From Spirochaetaceae bacterium (GTDB taxonomy: Bacteria > Spirochaetota > Spirochaetia > Treponematales > Breznakiellaceae), in contig JAITNZ010000047.1 in NCBI GenBank assembly GCA_031290205.1, positions 1 through 13,760 of the forward strand: DNA of 13,760 nucleotides, given 5' to 3'. The notes beneath the pieces are model-generated. The model searched no databases. It saw nothing but the letters and a program-made list of their open reading frames with translations, and was not told the DNA's origin. Positions within the stretch are counted from its first letter, which is position 1. Every line of letters starts with the position of its first letter. This document shows positions 4,921 through 10,603 of the stretch, piece after piece. The position numbers and the translations under genes are program-made.

Positions 4921-7032
4921 CTAAAAGGGCAATCTGCCCTTAAGCGCGTTGCCGAGCGCGTCCTTCGCCTGCTGCTGCGCCTGTTCCTTCAGCTCGTTCG
5001 CTTTCTCCTCCGCCTGCCCCCGCGCCTTGGTTTCTAATTCGCCGATTTTATTCTGCAACGAGCTTTGTAGCGTTGCTAACGCCGCTTTATCGCCCTTCGC
5101 AAGAGCAAAGAGGCTGTCCAAGTCCTTCTGACTGACGATGCTTTCGTTTATCACAGGTAGCAATCGCGCGCGCAATTCCTGTTCGAGCATCGCTATCCCC
5201 TGCTTCGCGTATTCGGACGCTATCTTCTTTAACGACGCAAGAATTAAATCGCCTATGTTGGTGGTAATCGCAAAATCGCTCTCGCCGATGCCGTCATCGG
5301 TGGCGCCCGCTCGAGTGTAGAGCACGCCCAAATCGAGCGACGGCACCGACGCTACCGCCATCGCTACCGCCGTCGCTACAGTGCCCTCCGGCTTGATAAG
5401 CGCCGCACGGGTAAGCTTCGACTCCGCCCCCGCCCTCACGCTGCCGTCCCTGCCTCCAGCCGCCTCTATGGTAAGATCGGCATTGCCGGTAAAGCCCGCA
5501 ATGCCAAGCTCCTCTAGCCCTTGCTCAAAATTGACGGCAATGTTGCCACCGGCAATTTTCGCCTCGAACAATTCGTTGGCAGACGAACGCATGTCCGCCT
5601 CGCCCGCAAAATTGATATAGCGCTTCGCGCCGTCTGTCTCGCTAAAATCAACCTTTAACGATACAGGCTTCGCCGTGATTTCAGGATCGGACGAAACATC
5701 GCGCAGGTCGAAACCCCAATGCGCGCCGCCCGCCTCAAAATCCGAAGCAAGTATGCCAAGAAAAAACTTTGGATACTGCCGCGAAGGATAGATGACATCA
5801 CGCCCCTTGAAAGCCGGAAGCGCCGCCTTTTTTTCGCCCTCCGTTTTTGCAGGCAATTTTGCCGATAATGCCTTCACTTTGTCGAGCGCCTCAAGTGCGC
5901 GCCTCCCATAACTCAGATAGACCTGCGCCTCTGAACTTAATATCTCCTCCAGTATCGGGTCGAGTATCTGATTATAGCCGCCGCCCGAAAAATCAAAATA
6001 CGAACGAAAGCGGGCTAAATCATTGCTTACCGAATTCTGCGCCGCTATGCGCAACGCATCAGCCGCCTTTATATCCGCCTGAACGCTGTTCACCATCTCG
6101 GTCGCCGTGCTGGACGCCTTCTGCACATTCTCTAAAAGTGCTTTCCCCTCTGCCACAAGCTCTAATACCCGCTTAATATCCGCAGGATTCTTCACATCTA
6201 TACTGTTCACATTGAAGCCGATAATCGTCCGCGCGGACTTTTCAAGAGTCCCCGCTTGCCCCTTCACATCCTCCACCTTCGCCGTCCAGCTTTCGACACG
6301 CCCGTCGTAAAAGGCACGCGCCTCCTCATACATCTTTACCGATTGCAACTTGTCATACTCACGCTCCAATAGCGCCGCCGCATCAAAATGCTGAAAATCA
6401 ATAAGCGGCGGTCCCGCATCCTTCTTTGCCTTCGCCGCCGACTCCGCCTTCTTCGCCGCAAGCCCCGGTAGCGCACCCGATACCTTCCTCGGCGTCCCAA
6501 AACGCAGCGAATCGGCACGAATCTCTTCTATATACACCTTGCCGCGTAAAACAGCTTGCGGTCGCAGCCTCACCCCCGTCTTCCCCATCTCAATTAAATT
6601 ACTCATCGGCTCGTCGCGGTTCGCTACACTCATCGATTCAATGCTGACGTTAAAACGAATAAGGCTCAGATTAAAACCCGAAATGTCAACACGCGCCTCA
6701 AAGACATTCTCTAAACCCCGCTCGGTAAGATTCTCCAAAAATGGATTGAGAAACACCAGCACAAAAATACCAAGCGCCACAACCACCGCCGCAAAAATGG
6801 CAAGCGGTACCACCTTAACCGGTAGCGCCCTGTTCCCCTTAATCGCCTTGAAAAGCGCCGCTACCCGCTTGCTATCCTTCTTATCGTCCATCGCACGAAG
6901 CACATAGTAATCCCCCTCCAACTCAAAAGCCGCCCGAAAGAATTCCTTATCCCCCCCCTGCTCAAGAAACCGCACATACTTCCCCTCAAAATCTTTTGCT
7001 TTTATTCTTTTTCTCGCCATTATATCACTCAT
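4921..7032 (-). CDS. TIGR03545-like protein (membrane-anchored, AsmA/DUF748-like)
   Basis: This 703-aa protein has a cytosolic N-terminus (about 70 residues), one hydrophobic segment near residues 73-96 (PVKVVPLAIFAAVV...), then a large presumably periplasmic part. The region after the membrane segment (LENVFEARVDISGFNLSL..., then RLRPQAVLRGKVYIEEIRADSLRFG) resembles the start of AsmA/DUF748-type proteins that span the envelope. Residues about 210-400 are rich in charged helices, and the C-terminus (about 655-700) is a Glu/Lys/Gln-rich coiled coil. The family call rests on resemblance and on the adjacent TIGR03546-like gene, since the two are known as a conserved pair. No biochemical role is established. 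GAGGGGG lies about 8 nt before the ATG at 7032. Codons 26-28 contain a G8 run (6951-6958). The stop TAG is in frame with the downstream rluA-like gene. Confidence 0.8.
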   Translation of the reverse strand: MSDIMARKRIKAKDFEGKYVRFLEQGGDKEFFRAAFELEGDYYVLRAMDDKKDSKRVAALFKAIKGNRALPVKVVPLAIFAAVVVALGIFVLVFLNPFLENLTERGLENVFEARVDISGFNLSLIRFNVSIESMSVANRDEPMSNLIEMGKTGVRLRPQAVLRGKVYIEEIRADSLRFGTPRKVSGALPGLAAKKAESAAKAKKDAGPPLIDFQHFDAAALLEREYDKLQSVKMYEEARAFYDGRVESWTAKVEDVKGQAGTLEKSARTIIGFNVNSIDVKNPADIKRVLELVAEGKALLENVQKASSTATEMVNSVQADIKAADALRIAAQNSVSNDLARFRSYFDFSGGGYNQILDPILEEILSSEAQVYLSYGRRALEALDKVKALSAKLPAKTEGEKKAALPAFKGRDVIYPSRQYPKFFLGILASDFEAGGAHWGFDLRDVSSDPEITAKPVSLKVDFSETDGAKRYINFAGEADMRSSANELFEAKIAGGNIAVNFEQGLEELGIAGFTGNADLTIEAAGGRDGSVRAGAESKLTRAALIKPEGTVATAVAMAVASVPSLDLGVLYTRAGATDDGIGESDFAITTNIGDLILASLKKIASEYAKQGIAMLEQELRARLLPVINESIVSQKDLDSLFALAKGDKAALATLQSSLQNKIGELETKARGQAEEKANELKEQAQQQAKDALGNALKGRLPF
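4925..4941 (-). promoter_or_regulatory. Hairpin immediately before the TIGR03545-like stop codon
   Basis: AAGGGCA (4925-4931) and TGCCCTT (4935-4941) form a 7-bp stem with a 3-nt loop, followed on the minus strand by TTTTAG including the stop. It could be a weak terminator that modulates expression of the rluA-like gene, or affect termination and re-initiation. Confidence 0.45.
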
Positions 7033-7130
7033 TACTTCATCCCCCTCATGTCCTCTTTTGATCGCTTTTTTTGCTCGCCATTATATCACTCATTACTTTT
7101 TCCCTCATGTCTTCTTTTGTTCGCTTCTTC
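7013..7130. repeat. 61-bp tandem duplication of the TIGR03545-like translation start region
   Basis: CTCGCCATTATATCACTCAT occurs at 7013 and again at 7074, and similarity continues for about 50 bp with a few substitutions and a 2-nt indel. The unit covers the first seven codons, the ATG and the ribosome-binding region of the TIGR03545-like gene. Confidence 0.85.
7046..7093 (-). CDS. 15-codon leader ORF created by the duplicated start
   Basis: The upstream copy of the duplication keeps the ATG (7093) and a purine-rich stretch before it, then runs MSDIMASKKSDQKRT and stops at TGA 7046-7048, 13 nt before the real gene start. It would compete with or couple to translation of the downstream gene if transcribed. 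It may be only a by-product of the duplication. Confidence 0.3.
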   Translation of the reverse strand: MSDIMASKKSDQKRT

Positions 7131-7132
7131 AC

Positions 7133-7379
7133 TGCTCACTGCCATTGCTCACTGTTCATTGCTCATTGCTCATTGCTCACTGTTCATTGCTCCCTTTTCC
7201 CTTTTCCCTCTTCCCTTTTCCCTCTTCCCTTTTCCCTCATCACTGCTCATTGCTCATTGCTCATTGCTCATTGCTCCCTTTTCCCTCTTCCCTCTTCCCT
7301 TTTCCCTCATCACTAATCACTAATCACTAATCACTAATCACTAATCACTAATCACTAATCACTAATCACTGCTCACTGC
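7133..7379. repeat. Heptamer array 3 between the TIGR03546-like and TIGR03545-like genes
   Basis: About 247 bp of 7-bp units occur in alternating blocks. On the + strand these are ATTGCTC/ACTGTTC units, CCCTTTT/CCCTCTT units, ATTGCTC units again, CCCTTTT/CCCTCTT again, then eight perfect TAATCAC copies (7314-7369). In the sense of the flanking minus-strand genes the order starts with GTGATTA units, whose TAG (7362-7364) ends the TIGR03546-like gene. The unit families are the same as in array 1, but the G-rich blocks have the opposite orientation relative to the TGA-containing blocks. Confidence 0.95.
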
Positions 7380-7892
7380 ATGTATCACGCCTATCGCCTG
7401 CTGGATCTTTTCGATGAAGGGAATGTTGCCCAGCAGCTTTGCCAGACTGCTCCGCAGGATTTTCGGTAACAGCGAATTCCGATAGAACGGTATGAAAAAA
7501 TAAAAAATGATGAACACAGGAAGCCAGAGAACGAGCCCCGCCGCAAGCGCACCGGCAACAAGCGTGTTGTTAAATCTGGTGAACAACACAAACGGCGTGT
7601 TGTAGAGGAACGTCAAAAAATCCCGCAAGAACTCCGCGTTGAGTATCAGCCAGCCTATGCTGTCGGTCAGCGGATAGAGTAGCGGCATAAGGAGCTTGAG
7701 CACCGCCATGCTGACGACCTTCGCACCCTGGTTGTGTACCAGAAAAAACGAAAGAACAAAGAGCATAATCCAAAAAGCATTCCCCACCGGTAGAAAACCC
7801 AAGAGAACACCCCACGCAAAGCCGGCGGCAATCTGACTCTTCTTCTGATTGCCGTTCAACGCCACAATTAATTTTGCCAAACCTTTTATCAT
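7362..7892 (-). CDS. TIGR03546/DUF2062-like integral membrane protein
   Basis: From the ATG at 7892 this is a 176-aa protein with an N-terminal amphipathic part (MIKGLAKLIVALNGN) and several hydrophobic segments: AAGFAWGVLLGFLPVG, FWIMLFVLSFFLV, the region near LKLLMPLLYPL, and VAGALAAGLVLWLPVFIIFYFF. The GxxxGFLPxGN-like stretch and overall plan match the DUF2062/TIGR03546 type, which is found next to TIGR03545 genes. Function is unknown; the pairing suggests an envelope role together with its neighbour. A longer form starting at TTG 7928 is possible but has no spacing for ribosome binding. A TATACT box 6 nt before the ATG suggests a near-leaderless transcript. The C-terminal VSSD and the stop are encoded by heptamer repeat. 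Confidence 0.75.
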   Translation of the reverse strand: MIKGLAKLIVALNGNQKKSQIAAGFAWGVLLGFLPVGNAFWIMLFVLSFFLVHNQGAKVVSMAVLKLLMPLLYPLTDSIGWLILNAEFLRDFLTFLYNTPFVLFTRFNNTLVAGALAAGLVLWLPVFIIFYFFIPFYRNSLLPKILRSSLAKLLGNIPFIEKIQQAIGVIHAVSSD

Positions 7893-7898
7893 GCGATT

Positions 7899-7928
7899 AG
7901 TATACAGGAATCCCCAACCCTTCAGCAA
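7899..7928 (-). promoter_or_regulatory. Possible promoter of the TIGR03546-like gene
   Basis: TATACT (7904-7899 on the minus strand) is a 5 of 6 match to the -10 consensus; TTGCTG lies 18 bp upstream (weak -35). The -10 ends 6 nt from the ATG at 7892, so transcription would begin at or beside the start codon. Confidence 0.4.
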
Positions 7929-7989
7929 CTCCCCAAGCCCAAGCGGTCAGGGCTTCCCTACGAAGCTGCTAATAGCAAGAAAGAGAAGA

Positions 7990-8069
7990 ATAAGAAGGGG
8001 GGAGCCCCCCCCTACGCGCGCACGTTGTTGCGCGCTACCCCTCCAGCGGGGGACACCCCCGCAACGCCC
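7990..8069 (-). repeat. Three-hairpin dispersed repeat, copy 2
   Basis: This is homologous to copy 1 when read on the minus strand. Stems are GCGGGGG (8047-8053) with CCCCCGC (8057-8063), GCGCGCA (8017-8023) with TGCGCGC (8030-8036), and a G-run (7998-8003) with the C-run at 8006-8013. The shared CGTTGCGGGGG and CGTAGGGGG blocks are easy to align with copy 1. Confidence 0.8.
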
Positions 8070-8128
8070 CCGCAACTAAGTGTTACATTATCCACCTAAC
8101 TGAAAAGCCTTAACAGCGAAACACACTT

Positions 8129-8195
8129 TTAGGGTAAACCCTAGTCCGATTTAGGGCAAAGCCTAGTTTTCCCTTCCTACAAAAGCTTTTACGAT
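8129..8195 (+). promoter_or_regulatory. Control region 1: two phased TTAGGG dyads plus conserved promoter-like block
   Basis: TTAGGG-TAAA-CCCTAG (8129-8144) and TTAGGG-CAAA-GCCTAG (8151-8166) are imperfect palindromes 22 bp apart. They are followed by a block ending AAAAGC-TTTTACGAT (to 8195). The same arrangement precedes the gene at 9744. If TACGAT (8190-8195) is a -10 element, the last dyad ends just upstream of the -35 position. These are probably binding sites of a shared regulator. Confidence 0.55.
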
Positions 8196-8234
8196 GATTA
8201 CAAATTCTATTTTAAGATAAAGGAGTATTTTCTT

Positions 8235-9035
8235 ATGAAGAAAAAATTTATGTTGTTTTTCGCGGCGCTAACAAGGCACGGTACCTGTTTAAGCAGTTCT
8301 AACTGTGAACACCGTTCGCATGGGCAGAAAGCGCCTGTGGCGCTGGCGCTGACGCTGTTGGTTGTTTTGTTTGCCATAAACGTCGGTGCTGTATTCGCTC
8401 AGTCATCGCTTGAAGGCGCGTGGAAGCAAGAGCTCATGGGGTCTGCCTGGGGTGTTTGGGCTTTCAACGGGAACAATTACGTTTATTATATCATGGACGT
8501 AAGCGATAGCCCCGATGAAGCGGGGACATTTACCGTAAAAGGTAAAAACTTGATCTTACAGCCCACGCAAAAACTCACTCTGGACGGCAAATATGCCTCC
8601 TACACGAGGGAGTTCGATTTGAAACCAAGGGGAATCTTGATGGTGGCAAACACGAAAGGCAAGCTGAGCGAGTATAAGACGTTCAAGTTTAACTTCCCCG
8701 CCCTTGGTAAGGCGCCGCCGCCAAAAAATGACCGGCACCCTTCATACCCAAACAGTTTGGTGGGCGCCTACTATGTCGATGCGGCGGACGGAAAGAAGGT
8801 AACGCTGGAGTTCACCAAGAACGACACGCTGGAACTTTTGGGCAAGCTTACCTGCGTCTACGACTATAACGCTTCCACCGGAAAGGGTACCATCTACGAC
8901 CCCGCCTCGAAGGCAAGGAAGACCTGGGGAACATTCAGCCTAAGCACCGCAAGCGGCTCGATGATGACCCTCGTGCTTGATGGCAAAGATGTCCCGATGA
9001 AGGAGACAGACAAGCCAAGGAACGGTCGACGCTAA
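8235..9035 (+). CDS. Secreted protein of unknown function with two related beta-rich domains; interrupted signal peptide
   Basis: This 266-aa protein has AAAGGAG with good spacing before the ATG. It carries a signal peptide with the core TLLVVLFAINVGAVFA and probable cleavage after Ala55. Compared with the sister gene at 9744, the signal contains 27 extra residues (13-39) encoded by an 81-bp insertion. The mature part has two segments that look like the same fold: 59-150 (LEGAWKQELMGSAWGVWAF...) and 171-260 (YPNSLVGAYYVDAADGK...). Both begin with L-x-G-x-W/Y and contain short beta-like stretches, reminiscent of lipocalin-like domains. Residues 171-260 are about 82% identical (74 of 90 by hand count) to residues 187-276 of the lipoprotein at 10604. 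No catalytic motif was seen. Function is not recognised. Confidence 0.8.
   Translation: MKKKFMLFFAALTRHGTCLSSSNCEHRSHGQKAPVALALTLLVVLFAINVGAVFAQSSLEGAWKQELMGSAWGVWAFNGNNYVYYIMDVSDSPDEAGTFTVKGKNLILQPTQKLTLDGKYASYTREFDLKPRGILMVANTKGKLSEYKTFKFNFPALGKAPPPKNDRHPSYPNSLVGAYYVDAADGKKVTLEFTKNDTLELLGKLTCVYDYNASTGKGTIYDPASKARKTWGTFSLSTASGSMMTLVLDGKDVPMKETDKPRNGRR
8264..8344 (+). other. 81-bp in-frame insertion with flanking direct repeats
   Basis: GGCGCTAAC (8264-8272) and GGCGCTGAC (8345-8353) are 8 of 9 identical and exactly 81 bp apart. The interval contains two hairpins, CAGTT (8294-8298) with AACTG (8301-8305), and AGCGCC (8330-8335) with GGCGCT (8339-8344). Removing 81 bp restores a normal 29-residue signal peptide like that of the gene at 9744. 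It looks like a small palindromic element inserted in frame. Confidence 0.65.
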
Positions 9036-9082
9036 TTTTTTTGGGTGGGGGCAGCGATCCGGTGTTTGAAATTGGTTTAGTT

Positions 9083-9256
9083 TCAGGAAAGTCGCTTGAT
9101 AATATCCTTGGCTAAACGTTCGTTAATGTCGGCGTGTCGCGGGACAGACTCTTGTTTGCCGGTTTTAGGTTGCCGGTACAAATCATGTCCTGCGCCGTGC
9201 CTGACAAATACCACCCCCGCCAGATCAAGTTTTTTTAACAAGAGAGCCCTTTTCAT
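9083..9256 (-). CDS. hicA: HicA-family mRNA interferase toxin
   Basis: This 57-aa protein has the double-stranded RNA-binding-like HicA layout: a first helix with KKLDLAG, then VVFVRHGAGHDLYRQPKTGK with the catalytic His24 in the G-x-x-H-x-x-Y motif, then ESVPRHADINERLAKDIIKRL. HicA toxins cleave mRNA and tmRNA and stop growth until HicB neutralises them. The start ATG (9256) overlaps the hicB stop as ATGA, giving the order hicB-hicA. Length is normal for the family (about 55-85 aa). The start codon lies in the 3' arm of a hairpin (9254-9280), which suggests that translation depends on hicB translation. The gene ends convergently with the secreted-protein gene, 47 bp from its stop. The key His is present, so the toxin appears intact. 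Confidence 0.85.
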   Translation of the reverse strand: MKRALLLKKLDLAGVVFVRHGAGHDLYRQPKTGKQESVPRHADINERLAKDIIKRLS

Positions 9257-9456
9257 GCAAGGGCAAGCTCGCCCTGCATGAGAACAGGACTCTTTTGCTG
9301 TGCCTCCTCACCCAGTTCCATAAGTTCATAGATGTCTTTAAGCATGAATTCCAATTCCTCCACGGTTTTCCCTTGGGTTATATGTTCGGGCCATGCATTG
9401 AAATAGCCCAAGAGCCACCCGTCCGGTTCTTGCCAATATGTGTATGAAAGTTCCAT
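9253..9456 (-). CDS. hicB: HicB-family antitoxin (short form)
   Basis: This 67-aa protein begins MELSYTYWQEPDGWLLGYFNAWPEHITQGKTVEELEFMLKD..., the partial RNase H-like beta-beta-beta-alpha core of HicB antitoxins (G-W-L-G-Y and the T-x-G-x-T-x-E-E-L pattern). It is short and lacks the C-terminal HTH or ribbon-helix-helix domain that longer HicB proteins use for autorepression. AGGAGA with 6-nt spacing supports the ATG at 9456. It should bind HicA and block its active site. A TATACA-17 bp-TATACT promoter lies just upstream within an inverted repeat. The ribosome-binding site is strong compared with hicA, which fits the usual excess of antitoxin. Confidence 0.85.
   Translation of the reverse strand: MELSYTYWQEPDGWLLGYFNAWPEHITQGKTVEELEFMLKDIYELMELGEEAQQKSPVLMQGELALA
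9254..9280 (-). promoter_or_regulatory. hicA: Hairpin over the hicB stop / hicA start
   Basis: CATGCA (9254-9259) pairs with TGCATG (9275-9280), and GGGC (9261-9264) with GCCC (9271-9274), with one bulged base and a 6-nt loop. In the mRNA the hicA AUG is in the 3' arm and would be masked unless ribosomes finishing hicB open it. Confidence 0.5.
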
Positions 9457-9473
9457 TGTTTTCTCCTGCTCCC

Positions 9474-9533
9474 AGTATACTACGCTTCCCGCCTTTTGTA
9501 TAGCTTTATATAACCCAATGGCAAGCGTATACT
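9474..9533. promoter_or_regulatory. Inverted repeat with outward-facing TATACT boxes upstream of hicB
   Basis: AGTATAC-tac-GCTTCCC (9474-9490) and GGCAAGCGTATACT (9520-9533) are inverted copies, 13 of 14 matching with a 3-nt bulge. On the minus strand TATACA (9502-9497) and TATACT (9479-9474), 17 bp apart, form a plausible hicB promoter. On the + strand TTTATA (9505-9510) and TATACT (9528-9533), also 17 bp apart, point to the gene at 9744. The repeat could be an operator for the toxin-antitoxin complex. Confidence 0.5.
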
Positions 9534-9547
9534 CAAAAAATCAAAAA

Positions 9548-9635
9548 TTAGGGTAAACCCTTATACGATTTAGGGCAAACCCTTATAGAATTAGGGCAAA
9601 TCCTAGTTTTTGCTTTCCCCAAAAGCCTCTACCAT
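9548..9635 (+). promoter_or_regulatory. Control region 2: three phased TTAGGG dyads plus conserved promoter-like block
   Basis: TTAGGG-type dyads start at 9548, 9570 and 9591 (spacings 22 and 21 bp), the last ending with CCTAG at 9606. They are followed by T-rich sequence and AAAAGCCTCTACCAT, parallel to the block at 8180-8195. The distance from the last dyad to TACSAT is the same in both regions. This region has one dyad more than control region 1. Confidence 0.55.
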
Positions 9636-9650
9636 GTAAAAAAATTATTT

Positions 9651-9724
9651 ATGAAACAAAACAAAAGTTTCTCCACAGCGATAGATGCCAATCCGCAGAA
9701 GGGATGCGATTAATTTTTGTTTCA
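9651..9724 (+). promoter_or_regulatory. Structured leader with a 20-codon ORF before the gene at 9744
   Basis: An ATG at 9651 opens a 20-codon ORF ending at TAA 9711-9713. TGAAACAAAA (9652-9661) and TTTTGTTTCA (9715-9724) are a perfect 10-bp inverted repeat enclosing nearly the whole ORF, and the ribosome-binding site AAAGGAG (9728-9734) follows directly. No ribosome-binding site for the small ORF is obvious. Confidence 0.35.
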
Positions 9725-9743
9725 GGCAAAGGAGTATTTTAGA

Positions 9744-10577
9744 ATGAAGAAGAAAATTGCATTGTTTGTAGGGCTGCTGGTTGTTTTGTTTATCGCAAAC
9801 GCCGGTGCCGTATTCGCTGCGCCGGATGACGGCGTCTTTAGCTACATCTGTGTCTATAACAAGAACGAGTCGGGCTGGTTTCTGGACAGCCAGCCCTTCG
9901 ACTTCCTCAAGACCGAAGGATTTAGCCACAATAAGACGACCTATTCCTTTCAGACAAAGGACAACGAAATCGTTATCCACGCCTACCTCACCATTGACGC
10001 CATTTTTGACTCAAAGCACAAGTATGCAGTGCAGGTGAACGGCGCAAAACAAGCGAAGTCCTACCCCGTTAAAGACGGCGAAAATGTCTTTACCGTGGAT
10101 GTGCTGGACGGCACGAAGAAACTGGCTGCCTACACGCTCAAGATGAATCGCACCAATGCAGCGCCGGCTCTTCCCGCACCAAAGGGACCCGTGCTCGGCA
10201 GCATCACCGTTCAGCCTGGTCCCAATACCATGTATGTCAACATTGCCAAACAGTTTGACGAAGCCAATGGCGATGCGGGCGCGGACAACTATCAGGTTCA
10301 GTTTAAGGCTTACGCTGCCGGACAGACAAGCGCCAGTTTGACGAAAGCCGAGAGCGCTGCGGACGATTCAACATGGAAGACGCCGAAATGGAAAAGCGGC
10401 AAGCCGAATGCTTACGGTAACGCTGCCAACCCCCTCTTTCGGTGGAGCATCGTATATAAAGACGACACGAAAGATATTGATAACGGCGTGGTTATTCGCG
10501 CCCGTATTCAGGACAAAAAAGGCTGGGGACCTTGGCTCTACAGCTTTGCGCCAAATGGAAAAGGATGGGATAAATGA
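9744..10577 (+). CDS. Secreted protein of unknown function, beta-sandwich-like
   Basis: From the ATG at 9744 (AAAGGAG, 9-nt spacing) this is a 277-aa exported protein with signal MKKKIALFVGLLVVLFIANAGAVFA and cleavage near residue 25. A further ATG at 9717 in frame lacks a ribosome-binding site. The region to about residue 140 ends in NVFTVDVLDGTKKLAAYTLKMNR, which resembles the closing strands of cadherin-like beta-sandwich repeats found in bacterial surface proteins. After a Pro/Ala linker (APALPAPKG), residues about 150-277 form a second domain rich in W, Y and N, with paired strands (DNYQVQFKAYAAG, FRWSIVYKDD, RARIQDKKGWGPW), perhaps fibronectin-III-like. No enzyme motif was seen. The stop overlaps an ATG (ATGA at 10574), so it is probably in one operon with the following lipoprotein gene. 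Confidence 0.75.
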   Translation: MKKKIALFVGLLVVLFIANAGAVFAAPDDGVFSYICVYNKNESGWFLDSQPFDFLKTEGFSHNKTTYSFQTKDNEIVIHAYLTIDAIFDSKHKYAVQVNGAKQAKSYPVKDGENVFTVDVLDGTKKLAAYTLKMNRTNAAPALPAPKGPVLGSITVQPGPNTMYVNIAKQFDEANGDAGADNYQVQFKAYAAGQTSASLTKAESAADDSTWKTPKWKSGKPNAYGNAANPLFRWSIVYKDDTKDIDNGVVIRARIQDKKGWGPWLYSFAPNGKGWDK

Positions 10578-10603
10578 AAACACTAATTGGAAGGAAGGAA
10601 ATT

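Noticed and set aside
7048..7330. Three overlapping + strand ORFs of about 80-90 codons
   Set aside because: They are also open only because the heptamer units lack stops on this strand, and they lie antisense to the leader of a real gene.
9548..9606. TTAGGG repeats as telomere-like sequence
   Set aside because: The units are spaced 21-22 bp, have an internal dyad, and sit before a start codon; an operator explanation fits better.
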